NCBI GenBank assembly: GCA_007693535.1
Contig: REDK01000130.1
Span: 1-50,297 of the forward strand
Reading direction: 5' to 3'
Source: Chromatiaceae bacterium
GTDB taxonomy: Bacteria > Pseudomonadota > Gammaproteobacteria > Chromatiales > Chromatiaceae
DNA: 50,297 nt
The notes under the pieces are model-generated. The model ran no database searches. It was given only the letters and a program-made list of their open reading frames with translations, and was not told the origin of the DNA. Below are positions 10,804 to 19,201 of this stretch, piece after piece. Numbering within the stretch: position 1 is the first letter of the stretch; each line of letters opens with the position of its first letter. A program made the position numbers and the translations under genes.

Positions 10804-11412
10804 CTACTGGGAATTCGCCAGGATTGGTAAGATCACCCGAGATCCGGAAAAGCCATCGGGAATTATCTCGTCGCGCCGCTGCTGTCGGAAACCCAGCCGG
10901 AAATGACTGAGGCCGGTGCCGGTCTGATTCTTGTTCTCGATGAGCAACAGTTGCGGATCGCTGATCCAGGGCGACGCCTGGATTGCGCGCATCAGGGCCG
11001 AGACGCGTGCGTTGGATTGTGCGCGGCCTTCGACTACGACGTTGGTGCCGGTCTGTACCATCCGGGTCAGAAAGACCCCCTCGGGCATGGCCTCCACTAC
11101 CTCGTCGAACAGGTGGACCACCTCGGGACGAATGGCTTGCAGTTCCTGGATGACATGCATGCGCGCGAGCAGATTGGCCTTGGTTTCCTCGAGTTTTTCG
11201 ATCTCGCGGAGGCGCACGTCGAGGATGGCGATTGCATCGCCAAGGAAGCGGTTGCGTGCATCCTGGCTCGCGATCATCATTTCGATCTGAAAATAGAGGC
11301 CGAGACCGAATAGCAGGAACATGCCGAACGTGAGGCCGCCGGCAATGGCGAATTCGCGTTGCCGGCGGCGCCGCTCTGCCTCGCGCCAGGGCAGGAGATT
11401 GATGCGAGTCAT
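10804..11412 (-). CDS. pilN: Type IV pilus inner-membrane protein PilN
   Basis: Partner of PilO; its cytoplasmic N-terminus binds PilM. The 202 residues begin with the family hallmark MTRINLLPWRE, which docks in a groove of PilM. One membrane helix follows (about residues 24-45), then a coiled coil (about 50-95) and a ferredoxin-like periplasmic domain with MPEGVFLTRMVQTG and GRAQSNARVSALMRAI. The last 27 residues after HFRLGF are less conserved. It starts one base after the pilM stop, so the two are coupled. The long gap before pilO is the odd feature of this operon. Confidence 0.95.
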   Translation of the reverse strand: MTRINLLPWREAERRRRQREFAIAGGLTFGMFLLFGLGLYFQIEMMIASQDARNRFLGDAIAILDVRLREIEKLEETKANLLARMHVIQELQAIRPEVVHLFDEVVEAMPEGVFLTRMVQTGTNVVVEGRAQSNARVSALMRAIQASPWISDPQLLLIENKNQTGTGLSHFRLGFRQQRRDEIIPDGFSGSRVILPILANSQ

Positions 11413-11413
11413 G

Positions 11414-12484
11414 TCAGCCGAAGCTCCTCAGGGCCAAGCCCACGGCGACCATCAGCGACGGCGCTGCTCGCTGCAGTGTTGCCTGATTCACCCGTGGACC
11501 GATGGCCATTTGTTCGAAGGGGTTGGCGATGGCCACCGGAAAGCCGAGCCGCTCCTCGATCAGCGCATCGATATGCGGGATGCTGGCGGCACCGCCGGCA
11601 AGAATGATGTGATCGGCGCGGTTGAAGCTGCTGGCGGAATAGAAAAACTGCAGGGCGCGGGCAATCTGCTGGGCCAATGCCTCTTGGTACGGACCGAGCA
11701 CCTCGATGTGATAGTTTTCCGGCAGCTTGTCGGTCTCGATACGTTCCAGCGCTTGCTCCAGAGACAGGGTGTAGCGTCGCTGGACCTCCTCGACCAACTG
11801 GTTGCCACCGAAGTTTTGCTCGCGGGTATACACCGTTCGCCCGGCGTGCAGGACTTGGAGGCTGGTGGTGGCGCCGATATCGACCACGGCCACGGTCTGT
11901 TCACGGATGTCATTGCCGATGCCGCCGAGCAACAGGCCGCAGGCATTCTCCATCGCATAGGCCTCGACATCGACGATCTCGGCGACTAAGCCGGCGATCT
12001 CCAGTGCCGACACGCGGTCATCGACATTCTCGCGGCGCGAGGCGGCCAAAAGGACATCCACCATCTCGGTGTTTCCGGCCGTGGGGCCGAGGACATCAAA
12101 GTCCAGGTTGACCTCCTCCAGCGGATAGGGGATATACTGATCGGCTTCGAGTTGAATCTGCGCCTCCATTTCCGCATCGCTCAAGGCCGCATTCATCGCG
12201 ATGACCTTGGTGATCACGGCGGAGCCGGAGACGGCGACGGCAGTGCGCTTGGCGCGGGTGCCGGAGCGGGAGACGGCGCGGGCGATGATCTGGCCGACGC
12301 TCTCCACATCGGCCAACTTATTCTCGACTACGGCGTTGGCCGGCAGGGGTTCGATGGCGAAGGTCTCGACCCGATAGAATTCGTCTGCCGTGTCCGGTGT
12401 GCTGGCCAACTCGATCAGTTTGATCGCGGTCGAGCTGATATCGATACCGAGGAGCGGCCGTTGCTTGCGGCGTAGACCGAACAT
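11414..12484 (-). CDS. pilM: Type IV pilus actin-like assembly protein
   Basis: Cytoplasmic actin/FtsA-fold protein that binds ATP and the N-terminus of PilN. The ATG at 12484 gives 356 residues, normal for the family; a TTG two codons upstream is less likely. Visible elements are the phosphate-1 loop LLGIDISSTAIKLIEL (about 12-27), the insertion-like 1C domain, phosphate-2 VAVVDIGATTSLQVL (about 200-214), and the adenosine motif HIILAGGAASIPHID. It is the first gene of pilMNOPQ and faces an upstream gene of unknown function on the other strand. In many relatives a penicillin-binding protein occupies that divergent position, but none is present here. Confidence 0.96.
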   Translation of the reverse strand: MFGLRRKQRPLLGIDISSTAIKLIELASTPDTADEFYRVETFAIEPLPANAVVENKLADVESVGQIIARAVSRSGTRAKRTAVAVSGSAVITKVIAMNAALSDAEMEAQIQLEADQYIPYPLEEVNLDFDVLGPTAGNTEMVDVLLAASRRENVDDRVSALEIAGLVAEIVDVEAYAMENACGLLLGGIGNDIREQTVAVVDIGATTSLQVLHAGRTVYTREQNFGGNQLVEEVQRRYTLSLEQALERIETDKLPENYHIEVLGPYQEALAQQIARALQFFYSASSFNRADHIILAGGAASIPHIDALIEERLGFPVAIANPFEQMAIGPRVNQATLQRAAPSLMVAVGLALRSFG

Positions 12485-12650
12485 ATCCAACGATTCAGGG
12501 TCTGGGTGAAGGGTGGCGCGGCTGTCGTGGCTGCAGTTAGAAAAGGCACGGCGGGCAGCGCTCAGCCGATTTGTTGATATATCAGATTTGCGGCATTTGC
12601 AAGTGGCAGAGAAGAAACAGTCCGTTGCGATCGTGCGGCGTCATGAGTCG

Positions 12651-12666
12651 GCGGCGTCGACGCCGC
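12651..12666. repeat. Perfect 16-base palindrome in the pilM upstream region
   Basis: GCGGCGTCGACGCCGC reads identically on both strands. It sits in the divergent space between pilM and the hypothetical gene at 12751, about 170 bases upstream of pilM. Dimeric repressors can bind such sites, but GC palindromes are also common by chance in this genome. An AT-rich patch nearer pilM (about 12565-12605, TGATATATCA) is the more likely promoter zone. Confidence 0.35.
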
Positions 12667-12750
12667 TCGCGCCGGGTGGCGTAGTCGTCGGCGTTGGCCA
12701 GGGTTTCCGAGCGGTCGACCGCCACGCGCACGCGTGCGCGAGACACTGAG

Positions 12751-13443
12751 ATGGCACGTGGTCAAGATCGGCACCGTGGTGGTACGCCGCAACGTCAGGG
12801 GCGCGGCGGCGCGGCGGATGCGATGACGGCGGTGGGCCGCCGGGAGGTGCGGCGACAGCATCTAGCGTATGAATCCGCGCGGATGATGGCTGAGCAGGGG
12901 CTCGACGCGGAGCGCGCCCGGCGCAAGGCAGCGCGCCGTCTGGGGGTCTCCGACCGGCGTTGCTGGCCGGATCATGCCGAGATCGAGGTGGCCCTGCAGC
13001 GTCAGTACCGGCTGTTCCATGCAGCAGAACGGCGCGCGGTGACCACTGCGCTCCGGATTCAGGCGCTGGCGGCAATGCAGACTTTTGCCGCGTTTGCGCC
13101 GCGCCTCGTGGGGGCGCCGGTCAGTGGCACTACCCGGCGTGAGCGGGGACTGGAGCTGCGACTGTTTGCCGATGATCCGGCCGAGGTGGTCTTTGCGTTG
13201 ATCGATCGCGGTATCCCCTGGCAGGAAGGGGAGACCGCACTGCGCTATGCCGACGGCAAGATCCAGAGCCATCCGGTGTTTTCGTTCATTGCCGGCGAGG
13301 TGCCAGTGGAGCTGGTAGTGTTGCCGGTGCGGGCGCAGCGCAATCCTCCCCTGAGCACCGTCTCCGAGCGCCCTGATCCGGGACTCGGGCAGCGCGACCT
13401 GGAACAGTTGCTGAGCCTGCCCGAGGACCCGGCGCCGGATTAG
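12751..13443 (+). CDS. Conserved hypothetical protein, possible nucleotidyltransferase-like
   Basis: I do not know its function. The 230-residue protein has an Arg/Gly-rich lead and then a region resembling a conserved uncharacterised gammaproteobacterial family. That region comprises a helix pair (RRQHLAYESARMMAEQG), RRKAARRLGVSDRRCWPDHAEIE, and a core AFAPRLVGAPVSGT followed by LRLFADDPAEVVFALIDRGIPW. The PRLVGxxxxG and LRLFAD pattern recalls a small nucleotidyltransferase-like fold, a cautious inference. ATG 12823 (MTAVGRREVRRQ) is an equally plausible start, because the family begins near there and codons 1-24 look low in complexity. It is divergent from pilM and convergent with gltA. Confidence 0.7.
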   Translation: MARGQDRHRGGTPQRQGRGGAADAMTAVGRREVRRQHLAYESARMMAEQGLDAERARRKAARRLGVSDRRCWPDHAEIEVALQRQYRLFHAAERRAVTTALRIQALAAMQTFAAFAPRLVGAPVSGTTRRERGLELRLFADDPAEVVFALIDRGIPWQEGETALRYADGKIQSHPVFSFIAGEVPVELVVLPVRAQRNPPLSTVSERPDPGLGQRDLEQLLSLPEDPAPD

Positions 13444-13450
13444 CCTAGCC

Positions 13451-13478
13451 GACCCGGCGAAGACTCGCCGAGCCGGTC
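13451..13478. terminator. Candidate bidirectional hairpin between convergent genes
   Basis: Just past the stop of the plus-strand hypothetical gene and 48 bases from the gltA stop is a dyad. The outer pair is GACC/GGTC and the inner stem is CGGCGA/TCGCCG with loop AGAC. No T run follows on either strand, so it may act as a transcript end by processing rather than as a classic intrinsic terminator. Confidence 0.3.
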
Positions 13479-13525
13479 AGGGCGATTGCTTGCTCCGCGG
13501 CGTTTGTCAGCCGGCGCAGTAATGC

Positions 13526-14824
13526 TCAGCGTTTAGAGATAGGCAGGTAATCGCGCCGCTCGGGGCCGTTATAGACTTGGCGTGGGCGGCCGATGCGATT
13601 GGCGGGATCGCTCATCATCTCGGTCCAGTGGGTGACCCAGCCCACGGTTCGGGCGACAGCGAACATCACCGTGAACATATTGCGCGGCACGCCCAGGGCG
13701 CTGTAAATGATCCCGGAGTAGAAGTCGACATTGGGATAGAGCTTGCGCTCGACGAAGTACTCGTCGTTGAGGGCGATCTCCTCCAGCTTCATGGCTAGTT
13801 CGAACAGGGGGTCATCGCCGGCTCCGCTAACCTCCTCGAGCACCTGATGGCAGACCTCACGAATGATCTTGGCGCGGGGGTCGTAGTTCTTGTAGACCCG
13901 GTGGCCGAAACCCATGAGCCGGAAGGGATCGTCCTTGTCCTTGGCCTTGGCGATGAACTTGGGCACGTTGGCGACATCGCCGATTTCCAACAGCATGTCG
14001 AGCACCGCCTCGTTGGCCCCGCCATGGGCCGGCCCCCACAGCGAGGCGATGCCGGCGGCAACGCAGGCGAAGGGATTGGCGCCGGAACTGCCGGCCAGGC
14101 GCACGGTCGAGGTGCTGGCGTTCTGCTCGTGGTCGGCATGGAGGATGAACAGCAGATTCAGCGCCTTCTCCGCGATCAGGTCCGGCTTGAAGTCCGCGCG
14201 CGGGGTCGCGAACATCATGTGCAGGAAGTTGGCGCAATAGCGCAGCTCGTCGCGCGGATACATGATTGGCTCGCCGACGCTGTGCTTGTAGGCGGCGGCG
14301 GCGATGGTCGGGACCTTGGCGATCAGTTGCCGGGCGGAGATATCGCGGTAGTCGGGATCGTTGACGTCCATTGCCTCGTGATAAAAGGCAGACAGGGAGC
14401 CTACCACGCCACACAGGATAGCCATCGGGTGCGCGTCGTAATGGAACCCGTTCAGGAAGTTCTTCAGGTTCTCATTGATCATCATGTGTTCGATGATGTC
14501 GCGCTCGAAATGCAGCAGTTGCCGCTCCTGGGGCAGTTCGCCGTACAGCAACAGGTAGGCTACCTCGAGGAAGCTGGCACGGGTGGCAAGCTGTTCGATG
14601 GGATAGCCACGATAGAGCAGCACCCCTTGTTCCCCGTCGATATAGGTAATGGCGCTGTGGCAGCTTGCAGTGGCCATGAAGCCGGGATCATAGGTAAAGA
14701 TACCGGCATCCCGATAGAGGGCAGAGATATCTACCGCGCCAGGCCCGAGGGTGCCGGTCTTGAGTGGATACTCGTGACTGCTGCCGTCGGCATTGTTGGT
14801 GATGGTGATCATGTTCGAAGCCAT
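13526..14824 (-). CDS. gltA: Citrate synthase, hexameric type II
   Basis: Condenses oxaloacetate and acetyl-CoA, the entry step of the TCA cycle. The 432 residues match Gram-negative type II enzymes. The N-terminal small beta domain (about 1-50) carries typical sequence ending GIFTYDPGF. The main domain has the catalytic-site motifs [15 protein letters not shown] (about 229-243), [10 protein letters not shown] (His268), [13 protein letters not shown] (about 305-317) and the catalytic aspartate in VDFYSG (Asp367). The product ends DYLPISKR, like many relatives. It is a single transcription unit with a long upstream region of more than 700 bases. In this window sdhCDAB supplies the other clear TCA functions. 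Confidence 0.98.
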   Translation of the reverse strand: MASNMITITNNADGSSHEYPLKTGTLGPGAVDISALYRDAGIFTYDPGFMATASCHSAITYIDGEQGVLLYRGYPIEQLATRASFLEVAYLLLYGELPQERQLLHFERDIIEHMMINENLKNFLNGFHYDAHPMAILCGVVGSLSAFYHEAMDVNDPDYRDISARQLIAKVPTIAAAAYKHSVGEPIMYPRDELRYCANFLHMMFATPRADFKPDLIAEKALNLLFILHADHEQNASTSTVRLAGSSGANPFACVAAGIASLWGPAHGGANEAVLDMLLEIGDVANVPKFIAKAKDKDDPFRLMGFGHRVYKNYDPRAKIIREVCHQVLEEVSGAGDDPLFELAMKLEEIALNDEYFVERKLYPNVDFYSGIIYSALGVPRNMFTVMFAVARTVGWVTHWTEMMSDPANRIGRPRQVYNGPERRDYLPISKR

Positions 14825-15600
14825 GCAAGCTACTCCCGGTTGTCGCGCACGGTCGCCGCGCGTGCCTGCCCCGTCTGAGTCGGGGCCGCGCGCTGCGCCA
14901 TGTTGAGTCAGATCGTCGCATCGATGGTGCCTTGGCGCACCGGTTTAGGGCACAGACGCCCATTGCGACCGACATTGCGCCGGTCTCGCCGCAGCGCACG
15001 ATCGCGACGACGATCCTCGTCGCAACGCGCCCCCCGCGGCCAGCCGGGACAGCCCTACTGGCGGGGCGGTGCAGCAGCACGGCGACCCGCTTGGCTGGCA
15101 CCGGCAGCGAGTACCGCATGCCAGGTCATGATGCCATGACCGGGCTACGATCGGCCGGTATCGGACCTGGTTGCTGGTTGCCGAGGGTCTGGTCGGTTAC
15201 TGCTGGCTGACCCCCGTTCAGCAGCGTGCCCGCCGATCCCTGCCACCGGATTTAGTCATGCAGGAACAGTGCCGCGGTCGGGCGCGGCAGCCCTTGCTCG
15301 CCCGATATGGACGACCAGGCATGCTGTGCCTGGCAACCTAACAAGCGGGCTGTTCGCAGCCCGTCCGCCGCGCCCCGCGGGCGCGGGGTCCGTGGTCGGG
15401 AGATATTGAATACTGAAGGCTTTCCCGATACGTCGGCAGCGCTGCACCGGCCCGAGTGTGCCAGAAGCCCGGACGGGCCGACTACTATTTCGAGTATTGA
15501 TGTTATCAATCATGCATCGAGACGACATCGACGATGACCGCTTGCTGGCGGCCCGTGAGGCCGAGGTCGGCCCGATGATGTCGTGCACGGGAAGGTGCGC
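14825..15600. other. Long non-coding region upstream of gltA
   Basis: Nearly 800 bases with no gene I can support. The open frames here have no family-like sequence. It contains the gltA upstream region, although no strong -35/-10 pair stood out, and the operator-like palindrome at 15496-15510. A short plus-strand frame at about 15501-15668 (MLSIMHRDDIDDDRLL...) overlaps the palindrome and the terminator hairpin and is probably not a gene. Confidence 0.5.
15496..15510. promoter_or_regulatory. Perfect inverted repeat ATTGAT-GTT-ATCAAT
   Basis: Two 6-base half sites in perfect inversion with a 3-base spacer, in a locally AT-rich island of otherwise GC-rich DNA. The form is that of a binding site for a dimeric helix-turn-helix regulator. 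It resembles an FNR box (TTGAT-N4-ATCAA) but has one base fewer in the spacer, so FNR is not assigned. No gene starts immediately beside it: gltA starts 670 bases to the left and the haem-protein gene about 695 to the right. Confidence 0.45.
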
Positions 15601-15624
15601 AAAAAAACCCCGCCAGAGGCGGGG
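15601..15624 (-). terminator. Strong intrinsic terminator for a minus-strand transcript
   Basis: On the minus strand a perfect 7-base stem CCCCGCC/GGCGGGG with a 3-base loop is followed directly by seven T residues. This is the clearest intrinsic terminator in the window. No recognised gene ends at it, which implies an unrecognised minus-strand transcript coming from about 15940. A second perfect dyad, GAGCTCC/GGAGCTC, lies 20-35 bases before it at about 15645-15660. Confidence 0.8.
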
Positions 15625-15942
15625 AATACGACAAGGAGTCAGAGAGCTCCTGGGAGCTCACTCGTTTTGAGACCGCCTAACGACGAAAGTTCGCCGCTGA
15701 GGCGGCGACAGAAACCCTTGTAATAAAGCAATTTTCGGCACCGGTGCCGGCCGCGACGGGTGGGTGCGCTCATCGGTATGATCGAGATTGGCCAGCGGCA
15801 GCGCTGGGTCGACCCGCTGCAGGAAGTTGGGTGAAAAGGTCTCGTCGCCGTCTACACTGGCTGGCAGGCAGCGGATGCCGCTGCCCCCGGCTGGTCGAAC
15901 CAACCACGGACTGCCTGCATCACGCCCTCGGTGGTGTCGGAG
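15625..15942 (-). ncRNA. Candidate short transcript (small RNA or small-protein mRNA)
   Basis: Inferred from its ends: a consensus -10 box (15949-15954) on one side and a strong terminator (15601-15624) on the other, giving an RNA of about 320-340 bases. It matches no RNA family I could recognise; tmRNA, RNase P and SRP RNA signatures are absent. A minus-strand frame ending at 15658 encodes GDETFSPNFLQRVDPALP...RRSQNE and could be a small protein of about 70-90 residues, but it lacks a convincing start. Another frame offers a 22-residue peptide beginning MQAVRGWFDQ. Either a small RNA or a short mRNA is possible. Confidence 0.4.
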
Positions 15943-15948
15943 TGTTGT

Positions 15949-15954
15949 ATTATA
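15949..15954 (-). promoter_or_regulatory. Consensus -10 box TATAAT
   Basis: The minus strand reads TATCTATAATAC in an AT-rich island, with a perfect sigma-70 -10 hexamer. A matching -35 at 16-18 bases upstream is not obvious; that position is A-rich. It would start transcription near 15942, toward the terminator at 15601-15624. The plus strand of the same island (TATTATAGAT) could also serve as a -10 for the haem-protein gene at 16205. Confidence 0.45.
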
Positions 15955-16204
15955 GATACGCTGCACATAACTTTTTCGCCGCGGTGTGCGTTCCTCGCAG
16001 ACCGCAAACGTCAGCTGCGACGGACCTTCGCCCGCTGCGTGGTCCGCGCGCCGCGGCCGTGCAACTTGCTTGCGGGCAGCCATGGTCCATGCCAGGCTGT
16101 TCGGTCACTGCCGCATCGGCGGTGGTGCCGGCCCCGGGTCGATCCCAAACCATGCCAACCCCGCGCGAGCCCCGATCATTCGTCAGCCAACAGGAGCCGT
16201 AGCC

Positions 16205-16807
16205 ATGCGCACCCCCGCTACCCAGTACCCTCGTCTGTCCCTCATTCCGACCCTGAGCCTGGCTCTGAGCCTGGCCCTGAGCCTCGGCCCCAACGCATGG
16301 GCCGCCGAGTCGTTGCACGACGAGGAGGCCCAGGCGACTATCGGGCTGTTCGCTGGCAACCTGATGCGTGAACTGACTGCCGCCCTCGGCGACGACGGCC
16401 CCATCGCGGCGGTCGCGGTCTGCCAGGAACGTGCCCCAGCCATCGCCGCGGAACTCTCCGCCGACTCCGGCTGGACCGTTGGCCGCACCAGCTTGAAGGT
16501 CCGCAATCCCGAGAATGCCCCGGATGCCTGGGAGCGCGGCGTGCTGGAGCAGTTCGAGGCGCGCAAGGCGGCCGGCGAATCGGTCACCGAGTTGACCTTT
16601 GCCGAGGTGATCACTGACGACAACGGCGGTCAGACCTACCGAGTCATGCGCGCTATCCCCACCGCTCCGCTCTGCCTGACCTGTCATGGCAGCAAGATCG
16701 AGCCCGATCTGGCGCAAGCCATCGACAAGGCTTATCCTGAGGATGAGGCGCGCGGCTTCGCCGAGGGTGATATCCGTGGGGCCTTCACCCTGTCGCGACC
16801 GCTCTGA
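16205..16807 (+). CDS. DUF3365 (Tll0287-like) periplasmic c-type haem protein
   Basis: Secreted single-haem protein of the DUF3365/Tll0287-like family, thought to be redox or haem-based sensors, often PAS-like in fold. The 200 residues begin after a good AGGAG ribosome-binding site. The signal peptide is MRTPATQ...AWA (about residues 1-31), with a core built from a repeated LSLA unit. The haem-attachment motif is CLTCH at residues 157-161, preceded by YRVMRAIPTAPL. The C-terminal GFAEGDIRGAFTLSRPL is typical of the family. The haem would be attached in the periplasm. It is a lone gene on the plus strand, possibly a soluble electron-transfer or signalling protein; its partner is unknown. Confidence 0.88.
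   Translation: MRTPATQYPRLSLIPTLSLALSLALSLGPNAWAAESLHDEEAQATIGLFAGNLMRELTAALGDDGPIAAVAVCQERAPAIAAELSADSGWTVGRTSLKVRNPENAPDAWERGVLEQFEARKAAGESVTELTFAEVITDDNGGQTYRVMRAIPTAPLCLTCHGSKIEPDLAQAIDKAYPEDEARGFAEGDIRGAFTLSRPL
16253..16288 (+). repeat. Three 12-base in-frame repeats in the signal peptide
   Basis: Three consecutive 12-base units CTGAGCCTGGCT, CTGAGCCTGGCC and CTGAGCCTCGGC encode the repeated LSLA hydrophobic core of the DUF3365 signal peptide. Because the unit is a multiple of three, copy-number change by slippage would lengthen or shorten the core without shifting the frame. A similar 12-base array lies at the start of sdhE (41695-41754). Confidence 0.75.
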
Positions 16808-17297
16808 CCCGCACGGCCGGGGGCGCACAACGCCTGCCGCCACGCGCCCCTGCCACCGGAGTCGCCAGCGGTACCAGTCCTCCGCTCGCGGGATCTGAAC
16901 CAGCGACCGTTACCCGTCGTACCGTGCTGCTGCTGTCGGAAACCCTGTGCGATGTCACCTTTTGCGGGCAGCTCGCCCCGGGCGCCTCGGCTGAGTTGGC
17001 CTGCCACCGCCGCCCGATCGCGAGCCAGCACCACCGGTGCCGTCGGCAGCATTCGATGCCGCCGCCGCGGCTGCTTTCGATCTCGATGCCGATGCCGATG
17101 CTGATCGCGTCGCCGAGGCAGACCTCACTGCCGTCCTGTCGCTGGCGCCGCCCGGCAAGCCGCTGGATGAGTGCGACGAGCGATCGCCGGTCTCGCTTCT
17201 GCACCACCGCTCCTGCCGGTCCCGTTAGCGCCCGAGCTTTTCAGTCACGGCCCGGCGATTACGATTGGCGGCCCGGTGCCGCGAGTGAGCAGTTTCT
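16808..17297. other. Intergenic region without a recognisable gene
   Basis: About 490 bases. It includes a low-complexity stretch (about 17045-17120, alternating GATGCCGAT-type triplets) that reads as Asp/Ala repeats in one frame and looks like slippage-prone sequence rather than a gene. No promoter or terminator stood out. Confidence 0.45.
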
Positions 17298-18512
17298 ATG
17301 CACGATCATCACTATGACCATGTCGTCGTCGGTGCGGGTATCAGCGGGCTCGCCGCTGCCCACTACGCGGCGTACGCTGGCCAGGAGACGCTGGTCCTCG
17401 ATGCCGCCGAGCGCCCTGGCGGCGCCATGCAGACCCATCGTTTCAACGCCCTAGATGGCTATTGGGTCGAGGCCGGCAGCCACAGTTGCTTCAACAGCTA
17501 CGGCAACCTGCTGGCGATCATGGAGCGGCTCGGGCTGCTCGGGCGCATCACCGCAAAAGCCAAACTCGGCTATCGACTATGGCGCGGCGGGCGACGCCGG
17601 GGCATCGTCTCTGCCCTGCATCCGCTGGAACTGCTTGGCGCGCTGCCGCGGTTGTTCACGAGTCCCAAGGAGGAAAAGACCGTTGCCGAGTATTACGGCA
17701 GGGTGCTGGGAAAGAAGAACTACCGCGACCTGTTCGGGCCAGCCTTCCGGTCCGTGATCTGCCAGAACGCCGATGACTACCCCGCCGAGGCGCTGTTTCG
17801 CAAGAAGCCTCGTCGCAAGGACATCCTGCGCAGCTTTAGCATGCCCGGCGGGCTGAGCGACATCCCGCAGGCCATCGCCGCCCAACCCGGCATCGAGCTG
17901 CGCCTGGGCGCTCGCGTCGGCGCGATTCACCCGCGGAGCGACGGGGTGTTGGTGCAACTGGAAGGCGGCGATACCTTCAGTAGCCCCCGGCTGACCCTGG
18001 CGGTGGCCCCGGACGTGGCCGCGTCCCTGCTGGCGGAGGTCAATCCGCAGGCCGCTGCTGTCGTTGCCGGCATCGGTATGGCCGAGATCGATACCCGGTT
18101 GCTGGTCTTTGCCAAGGAGGACCTGCCGGTGCCACCGCTGGCTGGGTTGATCAGCGTAGACGGGCAATTCCTGTCGGCGGTATCGCGAGACTTCCTGGAT
18201 GACCCCCGGTATCGCGGCTTTGCCTTCCATTTTCCTGGCGGGCTGTTCGATCAGGCGCAGCAACTGGCGGCTGCCTGTGCCGCCCTGACGACGACGCCGG
18301 CGCAGGTGGTCGCGACGGCGCAGATCAGCAATCGTCTGCCGAGCCTGCGCCGCGGGCATCTGCAAGTGATTGCCGCACTTGATGTCGCGCTGGCCAATAC
18401 CGCCATCGGAGTCACCGGTAACTGGTTCCTCGGCGTCTCCATCGAGGATTGCATCACCCGCAGCCGCGCTGAGCACGAGCGCCGTTTCAGCGCGTTGCCG
18501 GCAACCATCTGA
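17298..18512 (+). CDS. FAD-dependent amine-oxidase/protoporphyrinogen-oxidase-like protein
   Basis: Flavoprotein of the amine-oxidase/protoporphyrinogen-oxidase superfamily, 404 residues. The Rossmann dinucleotide fold is at the N-terminus (VVVGAGISGLAAAHYAA, about residues 9-25), with the acidic end of strand 2 at LVLDAAERPGGAM. It is followed by YWVEAGSHSCFNSYGN, the conserved substrate-side region of such oxidases. The C-terminal FAD signature is GVTGNWFLGVSIEDCI, close to the GN..G.g...C pattern of HemG/HemY-like proteins. No signal peptide or membrane helix is seen, so it should be cytosolic or peripheral. It is followed at 110 bases by an oxygenase-like gene and preceded by a haem protein. 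Which substrate it oxidises is not known; a role in tetrapyrrole metabolism is inference. Confidence 0.85.
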   Translation: MHDHHYDHVVVGAGISGLAAAHYAAYAGQETLVLDAAERPGGAMQTHRFNALDGYWVEAGSHSCFNSYGNLLAIMERLGLLGRITAKAKLGYRLWRGGRRRGIVSALHPLELLGALPRLFTSPKEEKTVAEYYGRVLGKKNYRDLFGPAFRSVICQNADDYPAEALFRKKPRRKDILRSFSMPGGLSDIPQAIAAQPGIELRLGARVGAIHPRSDGVLVQLEGGDTFSSPRLTLAVAPDVAASLLAEVNPQAAAVVAGIGMAEIDTRLLVFAKEDLPVPPLAGLISVDGQFLSAVSRDFLDDPRYRGFAFHFPGGLFDQAQQLAAACAALTTTPAQVVATAQISNRLPSLRRGHLQVIAALDVALANTAIGVTGNWFLGVSIEDCITRSRAEHERRFSALPATI

Positions 18513-18622
18513 CCAGGACCATAGAAGTTGTGCGCTTCGCCGGGACCCGCGCGCCCTGCAGCTGGGCCGGCGAGGGTGTGAGCGACAGGACTGGAACCAG
18601 CATTGGCACCGACAGACTCCGC

Positions 18623-19195
18623 ATGTCCGCCCTGATCCAACAGCCTCCGGGTCCCATCCTCGCCGCCTGGTTGCCCGACGCCGAGCAGATCAATGCCGGC
18701 CTGCTCGGCGCCTTTGCCGGCCTCGCGACCGACGACTTCGCGCGCCGCAGTCATTTCGTCGGCGGGCGCTTCGAAAATCTCTACCTCGATCCCGAACGCC
18801 TACCCGGGGTGGAGGCAGTGCTGGATTTCTCGTTGCAGTGCGCCCGCGACTGGCCCCGGCGTACCGGCCTGCCGGCGGCGGTCGCGTCAGGGCCGCTACG
18901 CTGCGGATTCTGGCTCAACGCCATGGCGCCCGGCGATGCCACCAGCGTGCACACCCATGCCGAGTCTGACGAGCTGCTCTCCGGCGTTTATTACGTCAGC
19001 ACGCCGCCTGGCTGCGGTGATCTGCTGTTTGCGGCGCCTCCGTTTCAGCTGCGGGTGACCCCGCAACCGGGACTGCTGCTGTTGTTTCCACCCACGCTGC
19101 CCCATGGTGTCGAGCCCAATGGCAGCGATGCCCTGCGCCTGTCGGTTGCATTCAATATCGGGCCGGCGGCAGAACGGCCCGCTGACGACGACTGA
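18623..19195 (+). CDS. 2OG-Fe(II) oxygenase-like protein (TIGR02466/PF13759 type)
   Basis: Predicted cupin-fold 2-oxoglutarate/Fe(II)-dependent oxygenase, 190 residues. The second half carries the family pattern: FWLNAMAPGDATSVHTHAESDELLSGVYYV (candidate ligands His110/His112 and Asp116), LLFPPTLPHGVEPN (His161) and LRLSVAFNIG (Arg172 for 2-oxoglutarate). These assignments follow the family and are not proven here. The ATG at 18623 was preferred; a GTG at 18530 is open but its added residues look non-family. It probably shares a transcript with the flavoenzyme upstream, and its stop is only six bases from the convergent gatB stop. Confidence 0.8.
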   Translation: MSALIQQPPGPILAAWLPDAEQINAGLLGAFAGLATDDFARRSHFVGGRFENLYLDPERLPGVEAVLDFSLQCARDWPRRTGLPAAVASGPLRCGFWLNAMAPGDATSVHTHAESDELLSGVYYVSTPPGCGDLLFAAPPFQLRVTPQPGLLLLFPPTLPHGVEPNGSDALRLSVAFNIGPAAERPADDD

Positions 19196-19201
19196 GGCTG
19201 C

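Noticed and set aside
13847-14878. Plus-strand open frame of 343 codons
   Set aside because: Shadow of gltA on the opposite strand.
15256-15588. Minus-strand frame of 110 codons
   Set aside because: Spans the ATTGAT palindrome, has uneven codon use and no family-like sequence.
15885-15905. GGTCGAACC resembling a tRNA T-arm
   Set aside because: No acceptor stem, anticodon arm or CCA context can be built around it.
17037-17228. Small plus-strand frame with Asp/Ala repeats
   Set aside because: Simple triplet repeats explain it; no good start context, and no neighbours suggest a gene.
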